Positions 43,301-54,431 of a stretch of DNA of 64,000 bases are shown piece after piece. This DNA comes from Symbiodinium natans. Taxonomy: Eukaryota; Sar; Dinophyceae; Suessiales; Symbiodiniaceae. Each line of letters begins with the position of its first letter. Position 1 is the first letter of the stretch. Under the pieces are notes generated by a model, which saw nothing but the letters and a program-made list of their open reading frames with translations, was not told where the DNA came from and ran no database searches. A program made the translations under genes and the position numbers. The stretch lies in NCBI GenBank assembly GCA_905221605.1, contig CAJNDS010002203.1:117501-181500 (forward strand), read 5' to 3'.

Positions 43301-46300
43301 TTAGGGGTTTTGGTGCTTGCGGGTTCAGGGGTTTAGGGTTTAGGAGTCTGGGGTGCTTAGGGTTTAGGGTGTTTTAGGGTCTAGGGTGTTTGAGGGTCTA
43401 AGCTGTTTAGGGTTTGGGGCATTTAAGGGTTTAGTGGCCAGGGATGTTCGGGCCTTCTACCGTCTACAAAGTTCGGGATTCGATCATCAAGTTCCTGTCC
43501 CAACGCCTTTGCTGCCACATACAAGCTTTAGTGTTCGGACCAATCAAGGTTCAACAGGTCAAGAAGCGAAAAGCTACACCCTGCGTAAAAAGCGAGAAGG
43601 AAAAAGAGAGTTCAACACAGCTATCCACGTTGCAAAAAGCTTGGACTTCGGCGATCCCTCAGCAAAAAGGCACTGGCAGGTCAATGTACCAACTGCCATC
43701 GAACAAACGGAGAGCGAAGCACAAACAAAGGAGTAGCACGAAATCTCCATTTGGCGACATGGGCGAAAAGCCATGACACACAAACGGCACTCCTTCAAGT
43801 GCTACTTTGGGACCCGCTGCCGGCATGATACATGGGCACTGCGCAAATCAAGTGTACGACCACGGCGACGATAGCGAGGGTTCCCGAAGGGCCAACGTGC
43901 TGCGCAAAACCGGGTGCCCGTTATATGTGCCCTGAACTTGGCAGCTCTTTTGACTTAGTAAGCTACTTAGTATCCCCTAACTCTAAACCTTATGATTTTT
44001 TGAAGCTAATTTTACTATCCCTACTTACTAAGTCAAAAAGGGCTTCCAAGAAGGACAACCCGGACGCCTTTGGGAAACTACCCGCACCTGCACTGAATCA
44101 CCGCATTTTCGGCTTCAGGGTATTCAGGGTTCAGGGCTCAGGGGTTTAGGGGTTTAGGGTTTAGGGTTTCAGGACGCGTAAGGCTAGAAAACTCAATTCC
44201 GCAGTCTCCATTCCATTGAACCCCTCAGATGTCTGCAAGGGCACACGCCCTTCATGCGGACCAACGCCAGCATGGTCTCCTCCCATGGTAGGATCTCGAC
44301 CCCCCCTCCGAAACCCATGAGACCCTAATACACCCTAAACCCTAAGCCCTAAACCCCAACTCCTAAGTCGCCAACGTCTTATGGAGTCAGTGAGTCAGTG
44401 AAGCCCCGTACAGCAAAAGCGGCCCAATCGGGAAGTTAGCCTCAATCCTATAAACTCCTAAACCCTACCGAGCCTTCACCGGCTCTTCTGTATGTCGGCC
44501 CTTTTTTTATAGGCGCCCTTCTGCTCGAAGGATTCTGATTCCTTTGTAACGAAGAACAACAGAAGGGAACCCGCTTCTGAGCAACCCGCGCCTGAGACTT
44601 TCAGGGTTCCATGGGGTTTTTGGGCCCCAATCTAAGGTCCTCTTCGCTCCGGTTTAGGGTTTAGAGGTGAGGGTCTGGGTTTAGGGTTTAGGGTTTAGGG
44701 TTTAGGGTTTAGGGTTTAGGGTTTAGGGTTTAGGGTTTAGGGTTTAGGGTTTAGGGTTTAGGGTTTAGGGCTTACCCCTAATTAATTTGGCGTTGCTCCT
44801 TGTCCCCGGCAAGCTTCGCTGGCAGAATCGCGCTCACCTGCCCAAAAAGTTTGCTCCCCCCTGAACTCTCCCCATGGCGTGGTCCTGGTTACCGGAGACA
44901 CGCATTGACGGCCAGATGTCTGCCTTTCCTATTCACGGGCCCCCCCCTAAGCCCTAAACCCTACACCCTAAACCCTAAACCCTAAACCCTGAGGGGCCTG
45001 ATCCGGACTGGCTCTCACGGCGGCAAGGGCCAGCTCCCTGTCCTCCTGTACCTCCTCCCCAGGATTTTTGTTGGGGTTTGGGGGTTTAAGATGAGGGTTT
45101 TTCCCTAACCCTAAACCCTAAACCCTAAACCCTAAACCCTAAACCCTAAACCCTTGAGGGCTTTTAGGATGGTTGTGTGTTTTTTGGTGGGGCAGGGGGG
45201 CTTGGGGCATTTATATAAAGGGGCTATTGGAGGGCCGATGGCGTTTTTATAAAGGGTTAGCAGAGTTTAGGCAGAAAGGGCGTATCACTTATAGGGCTGT
45301 ATAAGGGTTTATACAGGGTTTAGGGGCCTGCTCGCTGTTGAGGAACTCAGACTAATTTACCATGAGTCGGCTTGAGGGGCTGTAAGGGGTTTGTAGGGCT
45401 TAAGAGACTTAAGGAGTTCAGGACGGGTTCATTGCAAAGCGCCGGCACGGTTTGAGCGGCTCGCGCGTAACAGTGCTGTGGGATTGGTGTTTCACAGAAA
45501 TTCTGGTAACAGTGTTTTTTGGCATCTTCCGGCGTTAGCAATGGCACTCTTCCCCATACCTGGGCCCCCAAAAGAAGTATGTGGGAAAATCGCCCAAAAC
45601 CCAGAACAGGACCTGATTTGCCTTTGGGAATGAACAAAATCTAAACTCAGAGCTCTTCTGAACTGGTCCTGAACCCCGAGCCCTTGCCAACTCCTCCGCA
45701 GCGTGTTGCAGGGCGCGGCCGCACTGCGAGACGGCTACCATCACCACATCCTCGCCCGAACATGAGCATGTCAGAGTTTAGGGTTTAGGGTTTAGGGTTT
45801 AGGGTTTGGGGATTCGGCAGACTCGGCAGGCTTAGCAGCTACACGAGCAGAAAGTGTGCAGTGTGCAAGCAGAAGCCCTAAGCCCTAACCCATAAATCCT
45901 AAAAGCGTCTGCAGAGCTGCTGACGCCCGATGTAGAGACAACGGCCTACGAATGATCCTAAACCCTAAATGACGAAGAAGACCCCATCCCAAGAACGAAG
46001 TCTTTAAATGGGGGCGAACATACACTTGGCTGACTTCTGAACCCCTCCTAAAAGTTTAACTTTTAGGCTCCTTGTAGTAGTTCCTACAGAATCCAAAAAG
46101 TTAAAGTCCTAAGAGCCAGCCAGATCTCCATCGAACCATACCGCGCTCGCTCCGACACTCACCCTTAGGCCCCAGAGCCCTAACCCCGTAATCCCTAACT
46201 CTGAATCACTGAACCCTGCACCCCTACACCACCAACCCTCCCTACGCCCAAAACTAACCCTTCAGCCCTACCTAACCCTGAATGGGACCCTGAACCCTAC

Positions 46301-49300
46301 CTCCAAAACCTAAAACCAGTAACCCTGATTCTACCCAAGAGCCTAAACCTGAACCCCCCGTAAACCCTTGTACCTTAAACCTCTAACCCTAAAACCTCAA
46401 CCCCCTAAACCCTAAACCCTAAACCCTAAACCCTAAACCCTAAACCCCCTAAGCCCTAAGCCCTAAGCCCTAAGCCCTAAGCCCTAAGCCCTAAGCCCTA
46501 AGCCCTAAGCCCTCAGCCCTAAGCCCTAAGCCCTAAGCCCTAAGCCCTAAGGCCCTAAGCCCTAAGCCCTAAACTCTAAACCCTAAACCCTAACCCTAAA
46601 CCCCAAACCCCAAGCCGAAGGGCAACCGCGACGTTCTGTGGCCTTCTCGGCCCTGAGGCTCGGTGCAGCGAAGCGCAGCGCCAAGCCGTTTCTGGCGGAA
46701 GGGTTTAGGGTTTAGGGTTTAGGGTTGAGGGTTGAGGGTTGAGAGTTGAGGGTTGAGGGTTTAGGGGGTTGAGGTTAGGGTTTAGGGTTTAGGTGTTAGG
46801 GGTTAGGGTTTAGGGTTTCGGCCTCTTGCTTGCCGGCTGAGTTTTCACGTGGGGAAGACGGTAATCGTAGGGTGGCTCAAAGCGGTTGACGGTTTTTAGG
46901 ATTTTTAGGGTATAGGGTTTTGGGTTTAGGGTGCGAAAAAAGGGGGTCTGCTGGTGCCAACGGCTCAAGCTCACCTGAAAAGTTTGGGCGTTAATCCCTG
47001 CCACAGGGGTGGGATTTTTCTGACATTACTCCCCACCTCCCACCACCCGCACCGCGTAAAGGCAACATCTTCAGGCGAAGGGAAGGATCGAAGCATTGGA
47101 CTTGAGGAGGTCTTCACCACTCTGAACCCCCTAAACCCCAAACCCCAAACCCTAAACCCTAAACCCCAAACCCTAAACCCTAAACCCTTGCGGGGTTGGC
47201 TTTGGGCGCGCTTGGCGCCGGAAGTTGGGGATGGTGCAACGTTGGGGATTCTGGAGCTTGTGCCCGCAGGGCTCAGAGAAAGTTTTGGGTTCTAAGGGTT
47301 TAGGGTTTAGGGTTTAGGAGGTTCAGGGTTATGAGGTTCAGGATTATAGGTTCTGAGGTTTAGGGACCGTCTTGTGTGCAAAGTTAAGCGCTCTCGAGAC
47401 AGATTGCCTGAACGCTCAAGCCCCAACAGTCCTCGAAGCCCTACACCCTAAACCTGAAGTCCTGGCTTCTCATGCTCCCGAAGCCTGATTCCCCAACAGC
47501 TCATACTCGAGCCTTGGTGGGCCTTAAAGACCGTCTGACGATTTGTTCCTCTTGGGGTTTCTACAGCATTGCTTTAAAAAGGGGCTCCCTCTTTTCGGGG
47601 AATTCCCCCAATCTTCCCAAACAAGATCCTCTTAAACCCGCAAAACAAAGAAAAGCATGACATGTCCCAAAAGAAGGGCCGCGGCTCCTCTGGACAGCAC
47701 TGAGAATGACCTGCGCCACTTTTCAAGGGTTAAGACAGGGGCCTAAATAATTAGAATAGGGTTTTGGGGGGGTTGTCCTAGTATAATTATAAACGGACCA
47801 CAGGGGAATACTATTAGTAATTTTTCCGACCCCTATATTTGGTGTGTCGGGTCGAAAAGCTTGGCTGAAGCTCTGTCGTGAGATGCAGTCTCTCCACCTC
47901 CCATCCCTTCGACCATCCTAAACATACATATATGTGTATATATATATATGGTCACCCCCCCCCCCTACGACAGACCCTGGAATTGCATTTCCAGTCTGTC
48001 CAGGAAGGGGGCGGAAGACCAACACTCCAAAGTTCCGCGAGTTTCCAAAAATCCAAAAACCCAAAAAACCCAACCCAAGTTTCGGATTTTTGGAAACTTG
48101 AGCGGGAGCCTCAAAATCCAAAAATCGAGCAAAATCCTCGAGTTTCCAAAATTCCAAAAATTCCAACCCAAGTTTCGGGTTTTTGGAAACTCGAGCGGGA
48201 GCCTCAAAATCCAAAAATCGAGCAAATTCCTCGAGTTTCCAAAATTCCAAACCTTGGGGTGATTTTTTTGGATTTTTGGAATTTTGGAAACTCGAGGAAT
48301 TTGCTCGATTTTTGGATTTGGAGGCTTCCGCTCGAGTTTCCAAAATTCCAAAAACCCAAAAATTCCAACCCAAGTTTAGGATTTTTGGAAACTCGAACGG
48401 GAGCCTCAAAATCCAAAAATCGAGCAAATTCCTCGAGTTTCCAAAATTCCAAACCTTGGGGTGATTTTTTTGGATTTTTGGAATTTTGGAAACTCGAGGA
48501 ATTTGCTCGATTTTTGGATTTTGAGGCTCCCGTTCGAGTTTCCAAAAATCCAAACCTTTGGGGTGGATTTTTGGATTTTTGGAATTTTGGAAACTGGAGT
48601 TTGTATAAGATTTTTTCAGGGGTTCTTATATGATTCCTTATTATGATTTAGGCTGCCTATTCAATTTTACAATACTCCTGTTCACTTTAATGGTGGTCTT
48701 TATTTAATGAATAAGATTCCTAATCATTTTACTAGCATTCAAAGTGATTTTCAATAGGGTTCCTGTATTTGTTTAATGAGGTTCGTATTGAATTTTAAAG
48801 GATGCCTATTAAAGGGCTTTATTAGGTTTAAGATTGATTCCTATTCATTTTACCCAAATGCCAAGTAATTTGAATACGATTCTTAGTCATTTTAATAGCA
48901 TTCTTATTCCTAGTTAGTTTTAATAAAAGTTTTAATAAATTAGCCTAAGAATTTTAATAAGCATCATAACAAACTTTAAACATATTCCTATTAATGTCAA
49001 TAGGCTTCTTGTTCATTTTCATAAGATGTCGTACAATTTCTAATTGGATTCCGTTTGCTTTGACAAGCTTCCTATTCATGTAAAAAGGCTTCTGATTAAT
49101 TGGAATAGGCTTCGTATTCATTTTAGCAGGTTTTCTCATTCATGTTGACAGGATTCCTAATAATTCCTAACAATGCTCATAGGATTCCTACTAGATTCCA
49201 CAGTGCTCCGATTATGCTTTTAAATCCTGTTCCCTATTCATTTCACTTGGACTCGAAGTAATGTTATTGTAACTCTTATTAATTTTATTAACAATCCTAT

Positions 49301-50844
49301 TTATTAAAAGTTTTAATAGGGTCCATCATAGTTCTAACAGTACGACTCTTATTGTTTCAAGTTTTAAAGCGTCCACATTACTTTTTTATAGAATTTTATT
49401 GGCTCCTCTTAATCTTTTAATAGGATTCATCTTCATGTTAAACGGATTCCTGTTACTCGTAAAAGAATTCATAGATTCTTTTGTAGGGTTCCTACTAATT
49501 TAAATAGCATTCCTATGAATTCAAAAGGGTTCCTATTCATTTCAATGGCCTTCCTATGATTCCTCTGAATTTAGGACTCCAAGAAAATTTAATAGGAGCC
49601 CTGTTAATTTAATAAGCTTCTACGTATTTCAACCAGGTTCTTATTGATTGTACTAGGATTCTTACTAAGTTTTCACAAAGACTCGTCTCAATTTCAATAG
49701 GGCTCTCATTCATTTTAATGGGTTTCCTATTGATTTAAATGGGATTCCTATTGAACTCAAATGGGAACCCAAGTAAACTAACAGCAATCTTATTGAAATT
49801 AATAGCAATCCACGATGTCCAGCAAATTGTTCAGGTCACTTCTGTTTGAGCACTCGCTCGAGCAATTGCTGAGTGGATCAAATTACGTGAATTAAGCTTT
49901 TTGGAATCAACGAAGTTAACGAAAGTGTTTGAAATCAATTACGGTAGACAAATCTGTGAAGTTGAGTAAATATTTAATGAATTCGTAAAACCCTACCATG
50001 ACCAAACTGGCAGGCCGATCTGTCGGACTTCAGGGAAGAGCATATGGAGACGTGTTTTTTTTGGGGGAGGGAGGTACCATATATAGATATACACACATAT
50101 ATATATATGTATATATCTATTGTTTGTTAACGTGTCTGGCTGCTGTGTGCAGCTATGCTGTCCGTAGCCTTTTTTTCGCTTCCGGGGTCTGTCGTAGGGG
50201 GGGGGTGAGCATATATATATATATGCATATATATATATATATACATATACAGATATATATATATATATGTATATCTGAACACAGATTCAGATACAGACTG
50301 ATGTTTTTGAAAGCCAGTGCGAATTCAGAATCCGGTTGCTTCTCCGGGACTTTTTTGGGAGGCCTCGATGTCCTTACGACATGGAATTGCTTTGCTGCTG
50401 CTTATCCCCTTAAGCCCGGTTTATGCCTGAACGCCAAGTCTAAGGAGATTTGCTTATAGGGCGGATGCTTGAAAGCAGCGCATAGGTAAAAGAACATGCT
50501 TGGGTTTTACGGGGAGGGGGGGGGGGAAGTTCGCAGGCGGGTGGGTACTTATCGGTCCCCTCATGAGCTGTTTACCTCGTCACAGCTGGAACATTGAGAT
50601 GCTGAACCTTGGGCAGGCTCTCGGACTTGTGCCGGCCCTGAACCCTAAACCCTACAAACCCTATCAGCCCGAAACCCCCTAAACCCCAAACCCTCAATCC
50701 TTAAACCGCCAGAACCCCAGCCCAAAATCCAAAACCGCATAAGCCCTAAACCTAAACCCTCAATCCTCAATCCTCAACCGCCCAACAAGAGCCACGTTGC
50801 AAACTGGGAGCCTGCCTCGCGGTCGGAGCGGAGTATGGCAGGGG
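40391..50844 (-). CDS. DUF4116-repeat protein in many tiny exons
   Basis: DUF4116 is a short helical repeat of unknown function (consensus-like LRxDxEVVLAAVxxxGxALxxAxxEL). Minus-strand exons: 50816-50844 (AILRSDRE), 46823-46875 (PPYDYRLPHVKTQPASK), 46643-46691 (NGLALRFAAPSLRAEK), 45682-45750 (DVVMVAVSQCGRALQHAAEE), ~44988-45045 (EDRELALAAVRASPDQAPQ), 43076-43101 (ARLRADPE), ~41925-42002 (VVLAAVERDVLALQMAADEL), ~41297-41347 (SDGDFMLAAITE), 41104-41145 (VAPNPAFGVELLGR), ~40920-40999 (TLGSRSGPNCELFAQSEP), 40741-40782 (NPAAFLFAKEDLQQ), 40391-40480 (DGEFVARALQQHDGVGRALA, TAA stop). Predicted joins keep both phase and repeat register, for example APSLRAEK+DVVMVAV and LRADPE+VVLAAV. Introns are GT-, GC- or GA-AG. 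The 41.9-to-41.3 kb link, the exons between 46.9 and 50.8 kb and the start are unresolved. Confidence 0.7.
40811..40910. mobile_element. MITE family B, complete 100 bp element
   Basis: Starts TGGGATGTTC and ends GAACATCCCA, with ~40 bp imperfect inverted arms (CCCCCTT..TAC..CAGTCCTTAATAGGGATT). It lies between two exons of the DUF4116 gene, so it is intronic. A half copy is at 28963-29020. Confidence 0.85.
41510..41725. repeat. TA and CT microsatellites
   Basis: (TA)n with ACATATAC words to 41632, then (CT)n and CTTTCT-rich sequence. In an intron of the DUF4116 gene. Confidence 0.9.
42026..42165. repeat. G-run tract with TT/TC spacers (G-quadruplex-prone)
   Basis: Runs of 4-12 G separated by T, TT or TTC for ~140 bp, directly 5' (in gene sense) of the exon ending at 42002. 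The sense strand of the gene is C-rich here, resembling a long polypyrimidine-like tract before the acceptor. Confidence 0.9.
42541..42637. mobile_element. foldback element, ~97 bp
   Basis: AAGGTTCTTAAGTTCTTAAG...GGGAGGGGG pairs with CCCCCCTCCCTTAAGAACCCTT. Intronic in the DUF4116 gene. Confidence 0.65.
42945..43015. repeat. CCCTAAA array, ~10 units, intronic
   Basis: Perfect units within intron 42003-43075 of the DUF4116 gene. Confidence 0.95.
43134..43214. repeat. TTTAGGG array, ~11 units, intronic
   Basis: Opposite orientation to the array at 42945, on the other side of the 26-nt exon 43076-43101. Confidence 0.95.
43947..44040. mobile_element. foldback element, 94 bp
   Basis: CTTTTGACTTAGTAAG on the left, CTTACTAAGTCAAAAAG on the right. 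AT-rich centre. Intronic in the DUF4116 gene. The frames at 43386-43798 over this area have no recognisable motif. Confidence 0.7.
44680..44772. repeat. TTTAGGG array, ~13 units, intronic
   Basis: Perfect units in the intron between DUF4116 exons 45045 and 43101. Confidence 0.95.
46440..46585. repeat. telomere-variant array (CCCTAAG)n, ~18 units
   Basis: A homogeneous GCCCTAA heptamer with one GGCCCTAA and one CCCTCAG unit, bordered by ordinary CCCTAAA. Lies in the intron after exon 46643. Confidence 0.95.
46692..46822 (-). repeat. complete intron built of telomere-type repeats (131 bp, GC-AG)
   Basis: Borders are AAGAG|GCCG and CCGCCAG|A. Everything between is CCCTAAA, CCCTCAA and CCCCTAA units in the sense strand. 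The exon ends in phase 2 (AG) and the next begins with A, giving Arg and joining PASK-R-NGLALRF. The clearest case in this window. Confidence 0.75.
47878..48605. repeat. nested direct and inverted repeats, ~60-95 bp units
   Basis: Words such as GAGTTTCCAAAATTCC, GGGAGCCTCAAAATCCAAAA and ATCGAGCAAATTCCTCGAG recur in both orientations from ~48030, so the block can fold into several long hairpins. Open frames of 251 codons (plus) and 211 codons (minus) translate the same Phe/Trp/Asn-rich units on both strands and are by-products. Confidence 0.9.
48606..49980. repeat. AT-rich island of degenerate ~20-25 bp repeats
   Basis: About 1.4 kb in which variants of TTTTAATAGGATTCCTATTCA recur dozens of times. 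Base composition differs sharply from the GC-rich surroundings and there are almost no telomere words. No gene. It lies within the long 5' intron region of the DUF4116 gene, directly next to the nested palindrome. Confidence 0.85.
50085..50285. repeat. TA microsatellites in three blocks
   Basis: TATATATA blocks at 50094-50120, 50210-50240 and 50250-50275 with unique sequence between. Confidence 0.9.
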
Positions 50845-52035
50845 CTGTGCGCAGGAGAAAGAGCACCTTCCAGGCTGGGTTTAGGATTTGGAGTTTAGGG
50901 TTGTAGGGTTGTAGGGTTTAGGGTTTGGAGTTTAGGGTTAGGGTTTAGGGGTTAGGGGTTAGTGTTTCGGGTTCTCTGGATTCTCTGAAGTGTTGGGGGC
51001 TTCAGGGGCGCTGCAGGGCAAGGGTATTAGGCTTCTTAGGCTAGGTCGGGCTTTCAGAGCCTCTGCAAACACATGTGCCAACACTAAATAAAATACGTCC
51101 TCTTGAAATCTTGTAAGGGAATATATGGGTTTTTCCCCAACAGGGGTACCCTTAACATACCCCAAATAGTATATTTACAGGAACCCCCCTATGCCAAATG
51201 TCAAGGTCCTGCCTATTCATCAATGGTGGCGAGGGTGTCGGTCTGCAGGGCTTTTGCACCCTAAACCCTAAACCCTAAACCCTAAACCCTAAACCCTAAA
51301 CCCTAAACCATGAGGCATAAGATGATCAGGGCATAAGAAGACTTTGATCTCTTTTCGGGGTGCTGCAGCTCACGGGTTCCATAACAGTGAGCCTCGCTTG
51401 CACGCGCAGCAACTGCAGGGTGCTTGAGCGATGGCTCACCATGGCAGACGGGGATTCTGCCTCTGTCCTCTCATTCATATTAAAAAGACTAAACCCTAAA
51501 TTAAACCCTCAACCCTAAACCCAAAAAACCCAAAAACCCTAAACCCAAAAAACCCTAAACCCTAAAATTTCTTAGTCTCTTGGCTGGCGCACAAACTATT
51601 CGCAGCAGTGGAAGGCTGGTGAGCATGCGCAACAGGGGGCCTTCTGAGCCTCGCAGGTGTTGATGCTGCGCAGAAGATCCACCTGACTCACCGGATGTCT
51701 CGGCGCTTTGGAATCTAACCCAGCACACCGAGCTCCATGCATCAGTATTGAATTATCTAATATATATATATATATATATACATATGTGTGTGTACATTAT
51801 ACATACATATATATATATACACATATGAAACGGTATATATATATATATATCTGTATATGTACATATACATATACACCACTGTAGTATGGTAAGTGACATT
51901 TATGGCTCGGGACGTTAAGGGAAGGCAAAAGAACCCCGGCCTTCTCCGGGCTTCGGCGCAGCAGCGTCACCTGCAGGGAGGGTGGCTACCCAAAGGCTTA
52001 TGGGTGTAGCTGGTCTTGCTTAGGGTTTAGGGTTT

Positions 52036-52090
52036 AGGGTTCAGGGTTCAGGGTTCAGGGTTCAGGGTTCAGGGTTCAGGGTTCAGGGTT
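52036..52090. repeat. telomere-variant array (TTCAGGG)n
   Basis: About eight identical TTCAGGG units bordered by TTTAGGG on both sides. Confidence 0.93.
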
Positions 52091-52359
52091 TAGGGTTTAG
52101 GGCGCAGGGCTTAGGATAGATCCTAAGCCCAGCTCCGGGTTTTCAAGGGGTTGCAGAGGATGCGCCCCTAAAGTTCAGGGTCCCCAAGCCCCTCAGTCTC
52201 CCTAGGGGATTTAAAGGTTAACCTTTCAGGGATTACAAGGGGAATACTACTACCCTACCCCAAAGAAGTTCAAGGTTACCTACTCTACTACTAGGTCCCT
52301 ACCTCGGAGGCACCATCCAGGGAGGCGCCGTCCCAGAGCTCATCGCAGCCTCATAGAAG

Positions 52360-52464
52360 TGGGTAGTTGTCAAAATAAAGGGTCCCTTTTGGGGTCCCTG
52401 ATATAATACGGCACCAAAATACTTGGGGTGTTCAAAAAGGGACCCCCAATTTCGACAACTACCC
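52360..52464. mobile_element. foldback element, ~105 bp
   Basis: GGGTAGTTGTC...GGGTCCCTTTT pairs with AAAAAGGGACCCCCAATTTC...GACAACTACCC. Confidence 0.75.
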
Positions 52465-52473
52465 AAGTGTCTC

Positions 52474-52475
52474 TC

Positions 52476-52525
<50 letters not shown>
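52474..52525. repeat. (TC)n microsatellite
   Basis: TC run; a second one is at 52718-52762. Arg/Glu and Ser/Leu frames are artefacts. Confidence 0.95.
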
Positions 52526-52529
<4 letters not shown>

Positions 52530-53429
52530 AATTCTAGCATTCCTCCTTTCTTTCTTTGAGGGGCGTTGAGGGGTTTCCCCCCGGCGAAGATTGCGTGAAT
52601 TCGCATTCGGCTTTCGGTACCACAGACGTTGCCTAGGCCGGACGTCCTGATTTTACCCGAGCAACCAACCAACCAACCGCTTGTAGCTCTCTTTCTCTTT
52701 CTCTCTGCTCGGTCTCCCTCACTCTCTCTCTCTCTCTCTCTCTCTCTCGCTCTCTCTCTCTGTGTCCGCCGTGCCGTCCCAAGCGATTCTCACAGCACGT
52801 ATGGGGAAGCTGCTAGTTTCAATTTCAGCTGCCCCACCCACAAGCCCACTCAGCAGTTCTCAAGCCTCATAGGCCATGAGCTGCTTCACTCGGCTACGTT
52901 TTTTTCAAAGGACAGACACCTCACCTGCATGATTAAAGCCTTTCAGGCATTCCCACATGTAAGGGTACGTAGACGTCTTACTACCAAGGCCAACGCATCG
53001 TGACGCAAGATCATTCGTACATAAAGCGTTCTCTCAACTCACTCAAACTAGCAGAAGATTTCTAGGGCGAAAGAAGTGCAACCTTTGACAACCTTTGGGC
53101 TTGAAGTCCCACAACGTGTTTAGGGTTAGGGTTTAGGGGTGTGAGTGCGCAAAAGAGGCGGGCCACTTCGACAGATGCTGTTCTACTGTGGTCTTGCCCA
53201 AGGGTCCCTGGAAGACCGGTTCGGCTTGGCGATTGCAAGCTTACAAATCAAGCCTCAACAGGAATGTCCCTAAACTCTAAACCCCAAACCGAAACCCTAA
53301 ACCCTTTTTGACCCCGCGAGCCCTAAACCCTAAACCCTAACCCTAAACCCTAGACCCTAAACCCTAACCCTAAACCCTAAACCCTAACCGTAAACCCTAT
53401 ACCCTAAACCCTAAACCCTAAGTACATGA

Positions 53430-53914
53430 TGAAGGGCTCTGACATTCGAGGCTTGTGCAGGCCTGAGAGGAGTTGTTGCTCTTCCTTCCCGATGCCGCTC
53501 TCCAGCTCAATTGCTTCCTACAGAAGAAAGTCCAGGCCGCACCTAAACCCTAAACTCTAAACCCCAAACCCCTAAACCCTAAACCCTAAACCCTAAACTT
53601 TAAACCCTAAACCCTCAACCCTAAACCCTAAACCCTAAACCCTACACGTGCCGGGCACATGTCAAGACCATCTCCTCAACTCCACTTGACACCGTTTTCT
53701 TGCTCTTGTCAGAGAGAAGTATGCTTGGGGATCCCCACCTTTTAGTTCAGGGTTTAGGGTTTAGGGTTTAGGGATATTTTCCTACATCCTTGACGCACCT
53801 TTAGGGACTAGTCCGGAAACTGGGCTGCTTGCCATTGCAGCACATCAGTCCTTCAGCTTGTCTACTGTCCAGGAGTCTTCCACCACAACCTCGGGAAGGA
53901 CACATACAACGCTT
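53430..53914 (-). CDS. candidate minus exons of an unknown gene
   Basis: Three islands. 53845-53914: acceptor CATAAG|A, SVVCVLPEVVVEDSWTVDKL, then TGA. ~53647-53718: LSDKSKKTVSSGVEEMVL, then TAG. ~53440-53530: acceptor TTCTGTAG|GAA, EAIELESGIGKEEQQLLSGL. CCCTAAA arrays lie between them. In-frame stops at the ends mean either that they are separate or that splicing occurs before the stops. No domain recognised. Confidence 0.4.
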
Positions 53915-54354
53915 CTTATGAGATCAGCTGGGGTTTTGGGTCTTGGGACCTAATGTCGCAGGCTGGCACAAGCGGAAGGGGATTCCTGGTACAAGGACTT
54001 GTGTGGTAGGTTCCTTACATGAAGGTTTCCTTGCTGCGTGCCCAGCATCCGAGCCCTGAGAACCCTCAACCGCCAAAACCCCAGATCCACTGACGATACC
54101 GACAAGGTGACGACAAATCAAGACCAAGAGCAAGGTGTGTACATCAAGAAAGTAGGATTTAAGCCTGCGGTTGGTCTTGAGGACCCTGTGCACCCCTACC
54201 CCTAAACCCGAAAACCCTTTGTGTTGAGGAAGGGCTGCAGTGCAATGTGCACCCTGTGCCCCCAACCCACTTCCTGGAGGGCACGTCGAGTTAGCGGTGG
54301 CCCGCCTCCGAAACCTAAACCCTAAAATCTTGAAGCCAAACCAAAGGGCTTAGG

Positions 54355-54426
54355 GTTTAGGGTTTAGGGTTTAGAGTTTAGGGTTTAGGGTTTAGGGTTT
54401 AGGGTTTAGGGTTTAGGGTTTAGGGA
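54355..54426. repeat. TTTAGGG array
   Basis: About ten units, one TTTAGAG; ends at the acceptor-like GGTAG of the next exon candidate. Confidence 0.93.
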
Positions 54427-54431
54427 GGTAG

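Larger units (their letters stand above)
50845..53419. other. unassigned, arrays, microsatellites and a foldback
   Basis: Holds a CCCTAAA array (51258-51308), TA microsatellites (51758-51870), a TTCAGGG array (52036-52090), a foldback (52360-52464), TC tracts and a CCCTAAA run (53325-53420). A minus island at ~51960-51985 after CCCTGCAG (VTLLRRSPEK) may be another exon of the DUF4116 gene or a neighbour. Confidence 0.45.

Noticed and set aside
46954-46975. DinoSL spliced-leader gene or relic
   Set aside because: Only GGCTCAAG-like partial words were found, here and elsewhere. No full leader-like match on either strand.
47878-48633. 251-codon plus and 211-codon minus frames as genes
   Set aside because: Both strands encode the same repeated Phe/Trp/Asn units from inverted repeats; codon content follows the repeat and not a protein.
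52474-52762. Arg/Glu-rich and Ser/Leu-rich frames near 52.4-53.0 kb
   Set aside because: Produced by TC/GA microsatellites.
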